DNA of 64,000 nucleotides from Cryptomeria japonica (Eukaryota > Streptophyta > Pinopsida > Cupressales > Cupressaceae), in contig NC_081414.1 in the NCBI RefSeq assembly GCF_030272615.1, positions 660,086,438-660,150,437 on the forward strand. The letters are read 5' to 3'. The translations under genes were made by a program, and so were the position numbers. Under the pieces are notes generated by a model, which saw only the letters and a program-made list of their open reading frames with translations, made no database searches and had not been told where the DNA came from. Positions 35,409-48,292 of this stretch are shown here, piece after piece. The number at the start of each line of letters is the position of its first letter. Position 1 is the stretch's first letter.

Positions 35409-37773
35409 ATGATGAAGAAAGAGGGTCTAAAATTCAGCAAGGATAACTATAAGATCTGGAAAGATAGAATGAAGATATATCTCAAAGGTCTTGGTGCTCA
35501 ATACTAGAAACATGTTGAAACAACATATGTGGCTCCTACTACTACTCCCTTGACACCAGATGAACTTAAAGATCAGTTGGAGAACATGCAAGCCCTTGAA
35601 GATATTGTAAGTACTTTAGTTGATTCTGAATATATTGATGTTCAAGGATTGGAAACTGCACATGAGGTTTGGGAAAAATTAGAAATAATTCATGGAGGAG
35701 ATGAGCATGTACAAAGAGAAAAAGAGGAAAACTTGAGAGGAAAATTTGATGATATGACAATGCAAGGAGAAAACATTGCACAGTATGGTCAGAGAATTAA
35801 AGAAGTTGTTGGCGGTACAAAAGGTATTGGTGGTAAAATTGATGTTGATGTGGTGGTAAGTAAAATGCTTAGAACTCTTCAACCTCAGTATGCTATTAGA
35901 GTATCGACAATCCAAGAATTGAGATGCATTTGAAAGGATAAGATAATTGTTGACTCTTTGATTGGTAAGCTTACAACCTTTGAGTTAAATAGTTTTGACA
36001 ATAGTGCAGCAAAATCTACTAAATCTACTTTTAAAGCTTCTATTACCGGTTCATTTGCTAGAAAAGGAAAGAATGTATGTCAAGTTCATGAGTGCAGATC
36101 TATTCATGGAGGTAACCGGGAAAGTGAAGACAATGAAGATCAAGTAATGGATCTTGAAGCAATTCTAGCCAAGAGATTTCGAAGAGGCATTGGTAAGTAT
36201 AAAGGAAAGCTACCTTTAAAGTGTTTCTCTTGTAGTAAGATTGGTCATATTGCTTCTAACTATCCTAAAACTGATAAGAAAGATAAGTTCAATAAATTCA
36301 AAGGGAAAGACAAAAAACATTGTTATGTTGCAGTGGATGAAGGTGTGACCGATGAATAATCTGAAGATGAAGATGAAAATGAAGAGATTGTGTTTGTAGC
36401 TGTAAAGGAGGATTTGTCTAATGAGAAGGCACTGGTTTCTCATGTAGAAAATAGTAATGAATGGATTATAGACAATGCATGTTCACACCATATGACCGGA
36501 GATAAGAGTAAGTTCTTAACTTTTAATGAATTTGATGGAGGTGTTGTTAGATTTGGAAATGACTCTCCCTGCATGGTGAAAGGTAAAGGTTCTATTTCTT
36601 TGAATGGGAAGAATAATACTGATGATGTATTTTGGGTTGATGGTCTGAAACATAATATATTAAGTGTTGGACAACTCAATGATAAAGGTTATTTGCTCGA
36701 GTTTAATGGTGGAATCTGCAGAATTCTTGGAGGAAATGGTGAACTGGTTGCTACCGAAAAACAAACAAGAGGTAACTTATTTCATTTAAATGCTAATATC
36801 AATAGTTGTCTAGTTGCAAAGATGGAAGATAGCTGGTTGTGGCACAAGAGATGTTGTCATATGAATTTTGATAACTTGGTGAAGGTAAACAAGTCTAGTG
36901 TTGTGAGAGGATTACCACAAATTGTGAAATTGGATAACGTGCTATGTAAAGACTATCAAATTGGTAAGATGACCTCTATTTTATTTAAGAGAAAGAAATG
37001 TACATCTGAAAATATTTTGGATTTGGTTCATATTGATCTCTATGGTACTATGAGAACAAAAAACTATTTTGGTGATAGATATTTCATGCTTTTTACTGAT
37101 AACTATTCTAAGATGATGTGGGTTACATTCCTAAAGGACAAATTTGAAGCCTTTAGTAAATTTAAAGCATTTAAAGCTCTAGTTGAGAATGAGACTAGTA
37201 AAAACTTGAAATACTTAAGATCTGATCGAGGAGGAGAATTCACATCTGATGAGTTTGTCAAGTATTGTGATGAATAGGGTATCAAAAGATAGATGTCTGC
37301 TCCAAGGACACCACAACAAAATGGTGTAGCAGAAAGGATGAATAGAACAATTGTTGATGTTGCTAGAACAATGTTATTACAAGGTAATATGCCTAAGATG
37401 TTTTGGAGACAAGCAGTAATTATTGTAGTCTACACATTAAACCGGATACTTGTAAAGAAAGACAACAATCAGACACCTTATGAGCTATGGTATGGTAAAG
37501 ATCCTTGTGTTAGTTATTTCAAAATCTTTGGAAGTCAATGTTTTATTAAAAAGGATAACTACACTAGAAAGTTTGATGCAAAATCTGATGAAGGAATATT
37601 TCTTGGTTATTCTTCTAAAAGAAAAGTATATAAATGCTATAATAAGAGAACTAAGAAAATAGTTGAAAGTGTTAATGTGAAGGTGGATGATTTGTCAAAT
37701 AAATCTGAAGGATCAAGCATATCTGAACCTAAAAAAGATTATAATGAAGAAAGACTGGTGATCTTTGAATTGT
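35409..37773 (+). pseudogene. E gag, protease and integrase (pseudogene)
   Basis: One frame from ATG 35409 (MMKKEGLKFSKDNYKIWKD, typical copia gag start) to a frameshift near 37773. The gag zinc knuckle at 36222-36263 is CFSCSKIGHIASNY, its last Cys lost. The protease site at 36471-36479 reads DNA where DSG is expected, followed by CSHHMTG. Pre-integrase WLWHKRCCHMNFDNL is near 36830. Integrase has HIDLYG, LRSDRGGEF (about 37217) and PQQNGVAERMNRTI (about 37310), so D, D and E are kept. Stops occur near 35505, 35931, 36357, 37275 and 37290. The protease change and the stops would abolish function. Confidence 0.88.
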
Positions 37774-39550
37774 AAGCACAAAATAAATGATCAATCAACA
37801 AATGTAGTTTTAGGTGCTCAACTGGTAAGAGAGGAAAGTGAAGAAGAAAGTAGTGAATTGACTAGTGAATCAAATGAGGAAGATGCAAAACTGACACAAA
37901 CTATACCTAGATATGTGAGATTAAATCACTCTCAGGACCAGATAATTGGTGATAAGAATGCAGGTGTGCAGACCAGGAGGAAGATTAGAGAAGATTTGTG
38001 TTTGATCTCTACAATGGAACCTAAGACAGTTAAGGAAGCACTCAAAGATGATGACTGGGTGAAAGCAATGAATGATTAATTAGATCAAATAGAGAAAAAT
38101 TAGACATGGTCACTTGTTCCTAGACCGGAGGACAAGAATGTGATTGGAACTAAATGGGTCTTCAAGAATAAGTTAAATGGAGATGGAAAATTTGTAAGAA
38201 ATAAGGCAAGGTTAGTCTGCGAAGGATATGCACAGGAAGAAGGTGAAGAATACAGTGAAAATTTTGCACCAGTTGCAATATTGGAAGGAGTAAGGATGCT
38301 GCTAGCATTTGTTGCATATAAGGGATTCAAAGTCTACCAAATGGATGTCAAGTCAACCTTTTTGAATGGAATTCTTGAAGAGGAAGTATACATTGAACAA
38401 CCATATGGTTTTTCCTTGATCGATGATAAGGACATGGTGTGTAAATTGCATAAAGCTTTGTATGGTCTAAAGCATGCACCACGAGCATGGTATGAGAGAT
38501 TACATGCTCATTTGATCAAGATTGGATTCCAGTGTACCAGTGAGGATAGTAATATTTATCTAAAAACTGATGGATACAAGATGCTAATAGCTAAAGTATT
38601 TGTAGATGACTTAATTTTTGGTGGAGATGATAATATGAGTATGGACTTTGCTGGTGATATGAAAAAGGAATTTGAGATGTCTCTAATCAATGAAATAAAG
38701 TTCTTTATTGGATTATAGATCCAACAACTGGATGGTGGTATTTTTATCTGTCAAAGAAATTTTTTTAAAGAGGTGCTGAAGACTTTTGGCATGGAAGACT
38801 GTAAACTAGTAGGTACACCGATGGTAACAGACTGCAAGTTGACAAAGCAAGATTATTCACCCGATGTTAGTGAAAAAGATTACAAGTCTATGATTGGTAA
38901 ACTACATTATGTTATACATAGCAGACCAAACATTGCTCATGTTGTTGGGTTAGTTGCAAGATTCCAAAAGGATCCCAAAGAAAGTCACATGGTGGCTATT
39001 AAGAGGATTTTCTGATATCTTAAAGGAACATTATACTATGGATTATGGTATCCCTGCAAAGGAAAATTTACTTTAGATTTTTTTACTGATGCAGATTGGG
39101 CAAGCAATGTGGATGATAGGAAAAGCACAACCGGTGGAGATTTTCTACTTGGAGGAAGACTTGTAGCATGGACAAGCAAGAAACAAACTTGTGTTTCTCA
39201 ATATACAACTAAAGCTGAGTATGTTGTTGCATCCATGAATTGCATGCAGGCCATATGGATGAGACGTGCTAATTGGATTCAAGATAGATATGTCTAAACC
39301 ATTGAATATCTATTGTGATGATATGAGTGCAATAAATATTTCCAAGAATCCTGTACTTCATGCAAGAACCAAGCATATAGAGTTGAAGTGTCATTTCTTA
39401 AGGGAAAGAGTTTAGGATAAGTAGGTAAAGATGGAGTATGTGAAGAGTAAAGATCAATTAGCTGATATCTTTACTAAACCATTGCCAAAGACTACTTTTA
39501 AGTTTCTCAAAAGTAAATTAGGGGTTAGACCCATACACTGGAAGAAATAA
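37765..39550 (+). pseudogene. E reverse transcriptase and RNase H (pseudogene)
   Basis: After a one-base frameshift RT continues: [20 protein letters not shown] (from about 38155), [43 protein letters not shown] and the catalytic FVDD at 38599-38610 (YVDD in most copia). RNase H follows: FTDADWAS (about 39082), DRKSTTGG, TKAEYVVAS (about 39210) and, after a second frameshift near 39290, YCDDMSAINISKNP and QLADIFTKPLP. The stop is at 39548-39550. All catalytic Asp/Glu positions are visible, but frameshifts and stops break the frame. Confidence 0.9.
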
Positions 39551-39914
39551 GATGTTGGAGTTGCATCAATCCTATGGATTTCATGTTTATTCTTCACTAA
39601 GGATTGTTGAAAATGTGAGCTACTCTGTAGGGGGAGCGACTCTAATGTAGTATGATATGATTTACAGTTCTAATCAGATTGAAGTCAAGTGATGCATTTT
39701 TAACTTTGGCATTGTTGTTAAAGGGGGAGAAGAAAAAGAAATTAGCTAATCAGTTATGGGAGAAGAAAAATAAATCTGATGATTAGGCTTGAGGAGAAGA
39801 AAAGACAATGAATATCAGAAGATGCAGAGACTAATGAATAATGAGCTAAGATGCAAATGATTGGTATATGTGATTGTATACTGATTGTATAACTGATTGG
39901 TATTTTCATCAATG

Positions 39915-39925
39915 CCAAAGGGGGA
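39915..39925 (+). other. Polypurine tract of E
   Basis: AAAGGGGGAGA just before the 3' LTR start at 39929, identical to that of G. Confidence 0.88.
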
Positions 39926-42191
39926 GATTGTTGGCATGATTGGTATAACTGATGTAGATGAGTTGATGACTGTATTGATAGAAGAATGATAATGACATGA
40001 TCAGTTATTTGTGTTGTCATTGATGGAAACCTATGTCAATTAATGTTTGATGATGGTCATAGATGAACCTTAGTGTTTAACTTGTTGGATAAGTAATTTG
40101 GTCTACCGAATTTAGAATTTGTAAGTATGACAGGGTTTACCACCAGGACTCAGAATTAGGACTTCAACCGGTAAAAGAAAAGATTTTGATGGAATTCGTA
40201 AATTGGTGATGGTTGGAGACTTGTAGTTTGAGACATAAGCTTTTATGATGGATTTGTGTATGTGACCAGAATTGCATCCTATGTTGATTATCAGAAGGCG
40301 TGTTTTAAATTTATAATGGAGTTGTGCTAAGGTTTTAGTAGGGTTTTAGGACTAGTGATGAATTCACTCAATTGGTAATTATTTTTGATATGACAATGAT
40401 TGGTGGAAAATCTACATGAAGGAGATAACACAACACAACCCGTGTGAATAATTTGAATTGTTTTTTGGAGTGGAAGATGGTAGAATTTCTTGGGAATGTG
40501 CAAAGTGCTTAGCGAAATGTTCTAAGGGTTTGCCTTTTGTACATATTGGATTTTTTTGATGGGTTATGAATAATCAATGATTGATATTGCATTGTAAATT
40601 GTTGTAATGATCTGGATATTGATCTAATATGATCTGTATTATAAATTCAAGATGTAATTAGGTTTTATGACCAACTTAGTTTTTATGTCCATTTAGGGTG
40701 ACACAACTAATGTTTCATGTGTCGGTGGAACTAGGAGAATGAATTAAGTCATCCTAGAGAAGATAGAGATCTTCTTGAGTGTTGCAGACTATGAAGCATA
40801 ACTGGATCTGATTTAGCAAGCTGAAAGTGCAAAGTAATAGATCATTTTTCACTGTTGTTCCCTAATAGTTACAAGAACATAAATCCCTTAACAAGGTAGG
40901 TCCTAATAGGCCTTTACCATCTAAGTCCCCTAACAGGAAAGCTCACAAAAGAGTGTTTAAATCCTCTAAACAGGTTGATCCTAATAGATCATTAAGATCC
41001 TAGCTGGAGTGATAGGCAAATCCCTTAACCGGGTGACTCCTAACATGGTCTTCTCCTAACTAGGCTAAGCTCCTAACATGGTGTACTTCGAAAGAGTACA
41101 AATTTGTCATGCCCAAACTTTAGGGCAAAACACAACCAACAATTTTTTTTTTTTTTAAACACTTAATTACATCCAACCATTGCTTGAATAGTTGTGACAA
41201 CTTAACATGTTCCAAACGAATTATTTATTGATATTAAATACTAACATAACAATTACGATAATTCCTATTATCAAGTGGAACGAATAAAATTTATAAGGGA
41301 ATGTTAAATTCACTCAAAATTCCCTATCATTTCAATTGCGTCTATTAGTACTTAATTAGATCCTTTTCTACTAAATAGTCATTAATAAATTTACTTGGTT
41401 CGATATCAATTATTTAATAAATATCAAGTTCCCATCATCCTGTTAATACACCCTTTCTTAATAATTTAATTTAAATGCGGAATACTAAAGAATTAATTTT
41501 ATTATCTCATCAAAATAAGTCAATAGATTGATTTAATCAAAACTCTCTAAAATAATTGACGAAGATATAATTAATCTCCAACAGAAAACCATTAATTGAT
41601 TTTAGGAACTAATTAAATTAGTCCTAGCACTTAGTTTATAAATGTCTATATTTTATTTTAACATAATGAAAATGTAGTTTATACTAAATCAACTAGAGGG
41701 TCGATTAATTCCATATTGAAAATCGTTCTATAAGGTTTAATCTCTAAAACCTATATTTAGTTGGTCTGAAATTATTCCCTATAGTCAAATAACTTCCAAC
41801 AGAATAATTTTCCTAAATGATTAACTCCAATAATAATATAATTTTAAAACAACGTTTTTTTTTTCTAAAATATACCCATATGTTTATTTTGAAACATATG
41901 TAAAATATAAACACTTAATAAGATACTTAATCTAACATTATAGACAATTTATACAATCATGTTTTAAACTATGTAATTTGCTATTACATTATAGACAATT
42001 TTATACATTCATGTGTTTAAACTATATATCTCCTTTTTATTCAAAACACATATATATATAGAAACATTATTTATTTTCTAAATATAAATGTCCCAACATC
42101 TTATCTAAAATATATTAAGTAGATACTAAAACCCTTATTTCTTTATTTTATAAACACTAAATGGAATCTTCAATCTAAGATCTACCATAGT

Positions 42192-42195
<4 letters not shown>

Positions 42196-42222
<27 letters not shown>
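42196..42222. repeat. (TA)n microsatellite
   Basis: About 14 TA units in the AT-rich part of F. Confidence 0.85.
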
Positions 42223-42225
<3 letters not shown>

Positions 42226-42424
42226 AAACTTATATATAAACTTATATATATAAAATAAATATGTTTCCATATTGAAAATCATCCATGCAAAACCCTAATA
42301 GAATAATATATTTATTAGTAAAATGTCCTACTTTTCAAAGTCTCTCTTTTCTTCATGCTTACCCTAGCCCTACCTGGGCTAGGGTTTATTATTTTCTTTT
42401 ATCTTTTTTTTTGTTGGCAGGTGA

Positions 42425-43008
42425 GCAGTGGAACATGTAGGGTCGAGAGGAGATATTGGTGGAGCATTTTAGGGGAGGTGGAGGTTTTGGGGAAAGGAAA
42501 ACCCCTGCGAACGCAAAGGGAAGGGGAAACCCCCTGCGGCCGCCACAATAGCGGACATGCTACCACTGTGGACCGCCCGCAGTGGTAGGTTTCACCCCGC
42601 TCACTGCAGATGACCCACACTGAGCAGACGTCTGCTCACTATGGTGTCGCAGGGAGGGATACTCCCTTGGTGGTGGGTGAGGGATTTGTGGCTTCCTCCA
42701 CCGCCACCCTCCGCTATTTCCCTAAGGGGATTTTTTTTTTTAATATTTTTTTTATTTTTTATTTTTTTATTATTTTTTTTAGTAAGAATATAATTAAATG
42801 TAGATTATATATATACAACTCCCTCATCCGCCACCAAGGGAGTATCCCTCACACTGAGCGGACGTCCGCTCACTGTGGTGTCGCAGGGAGGGATACTCCC
42901 TTGGTGGTGGGTGAGGGAGTTGTGGCTTCCTCCACCACCACCCTCCGCTATTTCCCTAAGGGGATTTGTTTTTTTAATATTTTTTTTAGTAAGAATATAA
43001 TTAAATGT

Positions 43009-43011
<3 letters not shown>
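42425..43011. repeat. GC-rich hairpin cluster with tandem duplication inside F
   Basis: In an otherwise AT-rich element this block holds a 9-bp hairpin CTACCACTG/CAGTGGTAG (42560-42588) and two copies of a unit starting TGAGC...GTCTGCTCA or TGAGC...GTCCGCTCA (42621 and 42855, 234 bp apart). Arms at 42819-42850 and 42888-42919 pair at 30 of 32 positions. The 37-nt loop between these arms contains the perfect 18-bp palindrome at 42855-42872. Confidence 0.75.

Positions 43012-43012
<1 letters not shown>

Positions 43013-43089
<77 letters not shown>
43013..43089. repeat. Compound (TA)n(GA)n microsatellite
   Basis: About 17 TA units (to 43046) run directly into about 21 GA units, immediately after the second unit of the hairpin cluster. 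Confidence 0.9.
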
Positions 43090-43091
<2 letters not shown>

Positions 43092-46064
43092 GTATAAATT
43101 TATTTGTTACATATCTTTTTTTTTAATATAATATGCAACAATTTAGATTAGTAAAATATTAACTGTCATCAACATTTAATAGTTATATATTTCATTTTCT
43201 GGAATAAGATGTATAAACCCCCTTTCAAGTATAAGCATATTTTGACAAAAAGAACATGGGGTTAAATAAATTAACAGCCCAGAATGCTATGAAAGGATGC
43301 AATGCCATTTATATTTAATTAATATTAGAATATATATATATACTTTTATCATATTATAGCAACTCATTTTTTTTTATTTCCTTAAAATTCCAGAGTTCCC
43401 ATTTATCTTTTATGTATTAATATTTAATGTAAATAAGTAGTTATCCATTTATTTATTTATTTTGTGTTAAATTCCAAGTTGCTATAATATGAGATAAATT
43501 ATTTAAACAAATGACAGAATTCGATATTTAAACAACATCTAAATAAAAAGATATTAATTAAAGTAGATAGGCTTTTAAACTTCAGATTTTATATTCTGCA
43601 AATAGGTAAATCATTTATGGAGTTCTATGAATCTAATCAACAACTATATAATGACAGCCTTTGATAAGATATCTTCAGTAACTAGATTATTTTAATTAAA
43701 CTTAGAGATATGCATGAGGAAATAACTTGAACATTTAATTTCAAAGAGACATGCATGCAATCATTAAGCTTTTAAGAACAATACAAGCTAAAACCCAACT
43801 GAATCTTTTCATCTATGCCATAATTAAATGAACAGAAATAATGCATTTATTTTAGACATATTTGGCATACAATATAGTTAATATTACAAAATGGGTGAAA
43901 TATCCAACTAGTCCCTCATTTCTATTAAATGAGGACTTTAAATAAAATAGTTGCATTTCCTTTCAAAAGTAAATACAACATGCAACTTTATTTACATTCC
44001 TGCAAACTAAAAACATAGCATCCCTTTTTCCTTATTTTTTTTTTCTGCAACTCAGGAACAAAATCCAGTAACTTCTAGCTTGTCTTTTTCCTCATTCTTT
44101 CCAAGAAACCTACAAATAAATCATATACTATGACCATGGAGTGCTCACCTCCCAGCCTAGGCTAACTAGTAGCCACCCCCAAGCTTGGAGAACCAAGCCC
44201 TAGATAGGTTACACACATGCAAACAAAATAACCAAGGGAAAACAATTCGCAAACACATTCCCAACCAAGGCTATACTGCACCACATATTCTGATGTCTTT
44301 TCAAGGGTGGTAGTGGACCAAGTACCCTGAGGAGACTGCAAGTATGGTAAAACACAAAGCCACCTCATGGAAAACTGAAATATATCATAAATATAACAAC
44401 CCCTCATCCTTATGCCCCCCAAGGCTCTCTGACCTTATTTCCCTCCTTATGGTCCCCAAATGCATAAACAAGCCATGCAACAAGGGTCACATAAATATCC
44501 CTTGTGATCACTCTCATAACAAGAGCCTCTCACTCGAGGGCTGTCAAACTCCTACCACCCCCAAGACCATCCACTCTCCCAAGAGTAGGAGGTCTTGGTT
44601 ACTCCCAAAACACATAAAATACATACAAGGAGTAAAAACACTGAACACAATTTTTCCAAGGAAACCATACAAGAAAACTAACAAATTCTTTTCAACACAA
44701 CATGCATTATGAAAAACATTACGAGGAAAGTTAAACCAACCTTCAATTGCCCCAAAGGTATGCTAGATTTGTTGAGGATGAACAGCCCAATTCCACAACC
44801 CCTGGCTTCTCTACACTTAGCCAAAATCCTAAATCAAAATCTATCTTTTTTTTTTTTCTCAAATTTTCTTGTCTCCAAAAATGGAGAGTGGGTGATTACC
44901 CACTAATTTTCTCATTCTTTCTTAAGAAGGCCTTAGTGAGAGTTCTCACAAGTTTCTAAAACTGAAAAGGAAAGGTAGGGTAGAATGGGAAAGCGATCTC
45001 ACATTCAAAGAGGAAGGTTAACAACCTAGATGATCCTTCTAATTTTCAATTTTCGCTCAACTTAGGAAACCTACTTTTTAGGGTGTCTAAATGGTCACAT
45101 GGGAGTTGAAACATGCCTAAAATTACTCCTAACCCTTAGGTATACCTTATGGGCTTTAGGAAACACTCTTAAACTACCCCTAGGAGTCCATTTAACCCTT
45201 TATAAACCCCTCTGAAATTAATTTTCGGGTCAAACCTAAGTTGACCATCCCAAAGATTCTTTACCCTAGAAAAATATAGCAACACATTAATTTATTTGAT
45301 AAAGCTAAGTTCAAACAACTCCCTCCAAGAGACAATTCAAAAATCAAACATAAATCAACACATGTGTCAAGTGACACAATAAAAATACTTTTACAAAATT
45401 ATACATGAAATCTTGTCTCTTGTTGGATTTACATAAATAAATAAATTCAATCTAACACACATGCAACATCCACTTTCACAAATAAAAATACTATACAAAC
45501 GGGGTGTTGTCTCTCCAAATAGACAAACCCTAGTTTTACGAACATACATAGGTCTAGGTTTGGTTCTCCATAATGTTTCCATGGTCACATGGATAATTTT
45601 CCTGCGCATCTCAACTACACATTAGTACTTCCAAATATCCTCATAAAATATTAAGCACATGAATAAGAATACACATCAAACACTCTGCATACAATTGACA
45701 TTAACAAAACAATATCTCATATATCCAATTTATCCACATAAGCCATTATCATAATCCTCATAATTTCATTCATTTATAAGATACGCATCATATTTCCAAC
45801 ATCATATTAAAGTTCTGCAAATCCAGATATAGCTGACATACGTTAGTTCAAGATTATCCAATTAGTGGATCTTTTAGGGTTTCAAATTCATAACACATCA
45901 AAATGTACACCACAAGGTGAAATGATTCCATAACCTGGTTCAATTACTTTTCTCCCCAATCTATCCGTCTAACATAGTCCATCCTATTGCATTATAGCAT
46001 TTATCAATAGGGTCAAACATGGTCAACTAAGTTAATCAAAGCTTGGTTTGGGAAGGGCCTTACA
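43090..46064. other. Non-coding remainder of F
   Basis: No gene is supported. Short open frames at 44344-44960 lack any recognisable domain and have no partner in another copy. Pyrimidine-rich and AT-rich text continues to the element end. Confidence 0.6.
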
Positions 46065-46516
46065 AAATTATTGTGGGTACCAATCCACACTGTAGTTTTT
46101 CCCATTTGGGTTTCCACATCAAAAATCTTGGTGTTCATGTGTGGAATGTCTTTTCATAGTGTTTATGTTTTCATGCATTATTTTTTATTTTTGGTTATAA
46201 TAAGTTTACTACCGTTTATCAGAGATCTATAAGTGGTTACCAGTAATGTTAATGAATTGATAGATGAAGTATTCTAATATGATAATAAGTCATTATGAGT
46301 ATGTGTTGATCAGATATCTAGTTGGTGAATATTCTGATTAATAAGATTGCATAAGTGGGTAACAAGTGTATGAGATCTACTAAAGGGATAGATTCATGCA
46401 TTAAATGATTTTAGATATATTGTAAATGGTATTTTGATTTGAAGTTATAAATTGCATTAATACGGATTCACCCCCCTTCTTAGTATTAAATAGATCCTCA
46501 TAGGATTAGCATGTCT

Positions 46517-47130
46517 AACATCAATTCTTCTATAGAAGTGATAATTAACAATCTTGCTCAAACTGTGTCTTCCTTACAACAAAAAATTGATTCTATGAGT
46601 CAATCCAAGTTTAGTGTGCCCACCTTTGATGTTGCAAGCCCACTTTCTCTTGATATTTTTAAAAATTGTGCTACCTAAACATGTTGAGATCCCTCAACTA
46701 GAACTCTATAATGAAAAAGGTGATCCTCTTACGCATGTCAAAACATTTCAAACCTTGTGCACTGATTTTGCTTATGATCAAAGATTGCTTACAAAATTGT
46801 TTACAAGAACACTAAGAGATAAGGCTTTACAATGGTATTGTGCTTTGCCTTCTTATTCTATCACTTCTTTTCAACAACTGGCAAATGCTTTCATCCAACA
46901 ATTTCAAAATAACATTGGTCCTAAAATCACTTTGACTAATTTAATGCATTGTAAATAAGGTGTTAAAGAAAAAGTGACTGATTTCATTGGTAGATATAAG
47001 CATTTGTGTGCTCAAATTTCTTTTCATGTACCTGATAATGATATTCAAAGAATTTTCATTTCTAATTTACAAAAAGATATCAGGGAAAAGCTTCTTTTGT
47101 CTGAGTTTACTTCCTTTCTATAGTTGTGCG
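46517..47130 (+). pseudogene. D2 gag, C-terminal part
   Basis: The gag resumes after E. It shifts frame near 46650-46680, then reads LPKHVEIPQLELYNEKGDPL, KALQWYCALPSYSITSFQQL and NNIGPKITLTNLMHC, the capsid-like retrotransposon gag core that D1 also has. A stop at 46956 is followed in phase by GVKEKVTDFIGRYKHL and FISNLQKDIREKLLLSEFTS. Coding then fades into low-similarity text up to the protease frame. Confidence 0.75.
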
Positions 47131-47335
47131 CAATACTCCACAATTATCAACTAGTTGTGAGTCAAATGGAGCAATCCAATCCTATGGCTCTGAGTGATAA
47201 GGGTGAGAGTGTTTAACAACCTTTTTCAAAGTTCAAACCAACAAAAAGCTTCCTCAAGTTCAATGATATAATCAACAACAACAATGTGTACCTTCTATTT
47301 CTATTTTTTTCCAAAGAGAAAGACAATTTACTTCT

Positions 47336-48292
47336 TTGAATGAATCTTTACATAGTATTATGTCTCAGTTGTTGCACAAAAATGTTATCAAACTTCCTCC
47401 TATAAAACAAATTGATCCTTCTAAACTTGCATCCCCTTATTTTGATAACAATTCCTTCTATCAATTTCATCGTCAGCCTGGTCATGATACTAAGAAATGT
47501 TTCACATTGAAGAATAAGATTCAAGACTTGATTGATAATAATACTATATATGTGGCAGGTGTGAATGATAAAGGGAATAAATTAGTAGCTCCTCCTAATC
47601 AACATATTAAGATTTTCACTAATCCCTTGCCTTCTCATACCTCTAACATTATTGAGATTGTGCCTAATTCTCTCTCTTATGAAGAATTCACCTCTATGGC
47701 TCCAAACTTGGTTAATATGATAGAAACACAAGATATGCTGAAGGATGCTTGTATTACATTTGACCCTAGCGAGACCATTAGAGCACCCGATGGCCCTATA
47801 TACATAGTTGGGAAGGTTAAGGATATCCCTTGCAGTGGTGCCCTTATTGATCCCTCTTGCATGGTTAATGTCATAACTAAAGAGTATCTTTTCACTTTAC
47901 AATTGAATAAACCAATATATGATGCTTCTAATGTGGTTGTGAAGTTATTTGATGGCTTCTCTTGTCCTACCATTTGTTCTATCACCCTCCCTGTTGAATT
48001 TTGTACTAAATCCATGGATGTTGACTTTGTTATCATACCTTCTTTTGAGCAATTCCATGTGAAGTTGGGCTATCCTTGGCTAACTTCCATGAAGGCTATT
48101 CCTTCTCCAATCCACAAGTGTATGAAATTTCCTCACAATAGAGAAATCATAACCATAAACCATAGCTTATTTCATCCATCTGAAAGAAGCCCTGGTGTTC
48201 CTATTGATCTCTTTTGGCCTAAACAATTTTATCTCTTCCATCAAGGAGAGATGCTCTTTTTCAATATTATCAAAAATGGAAGAAAGATATGA
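47336..48292 (+). CDS. D2 zinc-finger and protease-like ORF, 318 codons, open
   Basis: This open frame has no internal stop, which stands out in this decayed window. A degenerate knuckle FYQFHRQPGHDTKKCF (about residues 41-56) is followed by KNKIQDLIDN, the usual layout before gypsy protease of the Tat/Athila side. The protease-like part has ALIDPSCMVNVITKEYL (about residue 168; DPS where D[ST]G is expected), VKLFDGF and VKLGYPWLTSMKAIPSP, matching the flap and C-terminal pattern. With Gly replaced in the active triad, activity is doubtful. The stop overlaps the next ATG as ATGA at 48289. Confidence 0.65.
   Translation: MNESLHSIMSQLLHKNVIKLPPIKQIDPSKLASPYFDNNSFYQFHRQPGHDTKKCFTLKNKIQDLIDNNTIYVAGVNDKGNKLVAPPNQHIKIFTNPLPSHTSNIIEIVPNSLSYEEFTSMAPNLVNMIETQDMLKDACITFDPSETIRAPDGPIYIVGKVKDIPCSGALIDPSCMVNVITKEYLFTLQLNKPIYDASNVVVKLFDGFSCPTICSITLPVEFCTKSMDVDFVIIPSFEQFHVKLGYPWLTSMKAIPSPIHKCMKFPHNREIITINHSLFHPSERSPGVPIDLFWPKQFYLFHQGEMLFFNIIKNGRKI

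Larger units (their letters stand above)
41105..46064 (-). mobile_element. Probable solo LTR F, 4960 bp (fourth level)
   Basis: Flanked by the perfect duplication AAATT (41100-41104 and 46065-46069). Its ends are TGTCATGCCC and GGGCCTTACA. Read on the minus strand it starts TGTAAGGCCCTTCCC and ends GGGCATGACA, close to the C LTR (TGTAGTGCCCCTCCC, GGGCATTACA), so minus orientation and a C-related giant-LTR family are likely. No second LTR copy, PBS, polypurine tract or coding domain lies inside. LTR-LTR recombination leaving one LTR explains this best; a non-autonomous element with unrecognised ends is the alternative. Confidence 0.65.
33727..46511 (+). mobile_element. Ty1/copia retrotransposon E (third level)
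   Basis: LTRs are 33727-35333 (1607 bp) and 39929-46511 (1618 bp without F), and the interior is 4595 bp with all copia domains in order gag, protease, integrase, RT, RNase H. The TSD is TGTCC (33722-33726) / TGTCT (46512-46516). The 5' LTR start has decayed (TATTGG for TGTTGG). It inserted into the D2 gag. Stops and at least two frameshifts make it inactive. Confidence 0.9.
39929..46511 (+). repeat. 3' LTR of E, split by F
   Basis: The left part is 39929-41104 and the right part 46070-46511. The 5' LTR reads across the join as AGTACAAATTATTGTGGG (about 34883-34900). The start TGTTGGC is intact, and the end TTAGCA corresponds to TTAACA in the 5' LTR. Confidence 0.88.

Noticed and set aside
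44344-44960. Short open frames inside F
   Set aside because: No recognisable domain, low-complexity text and no partner copy.
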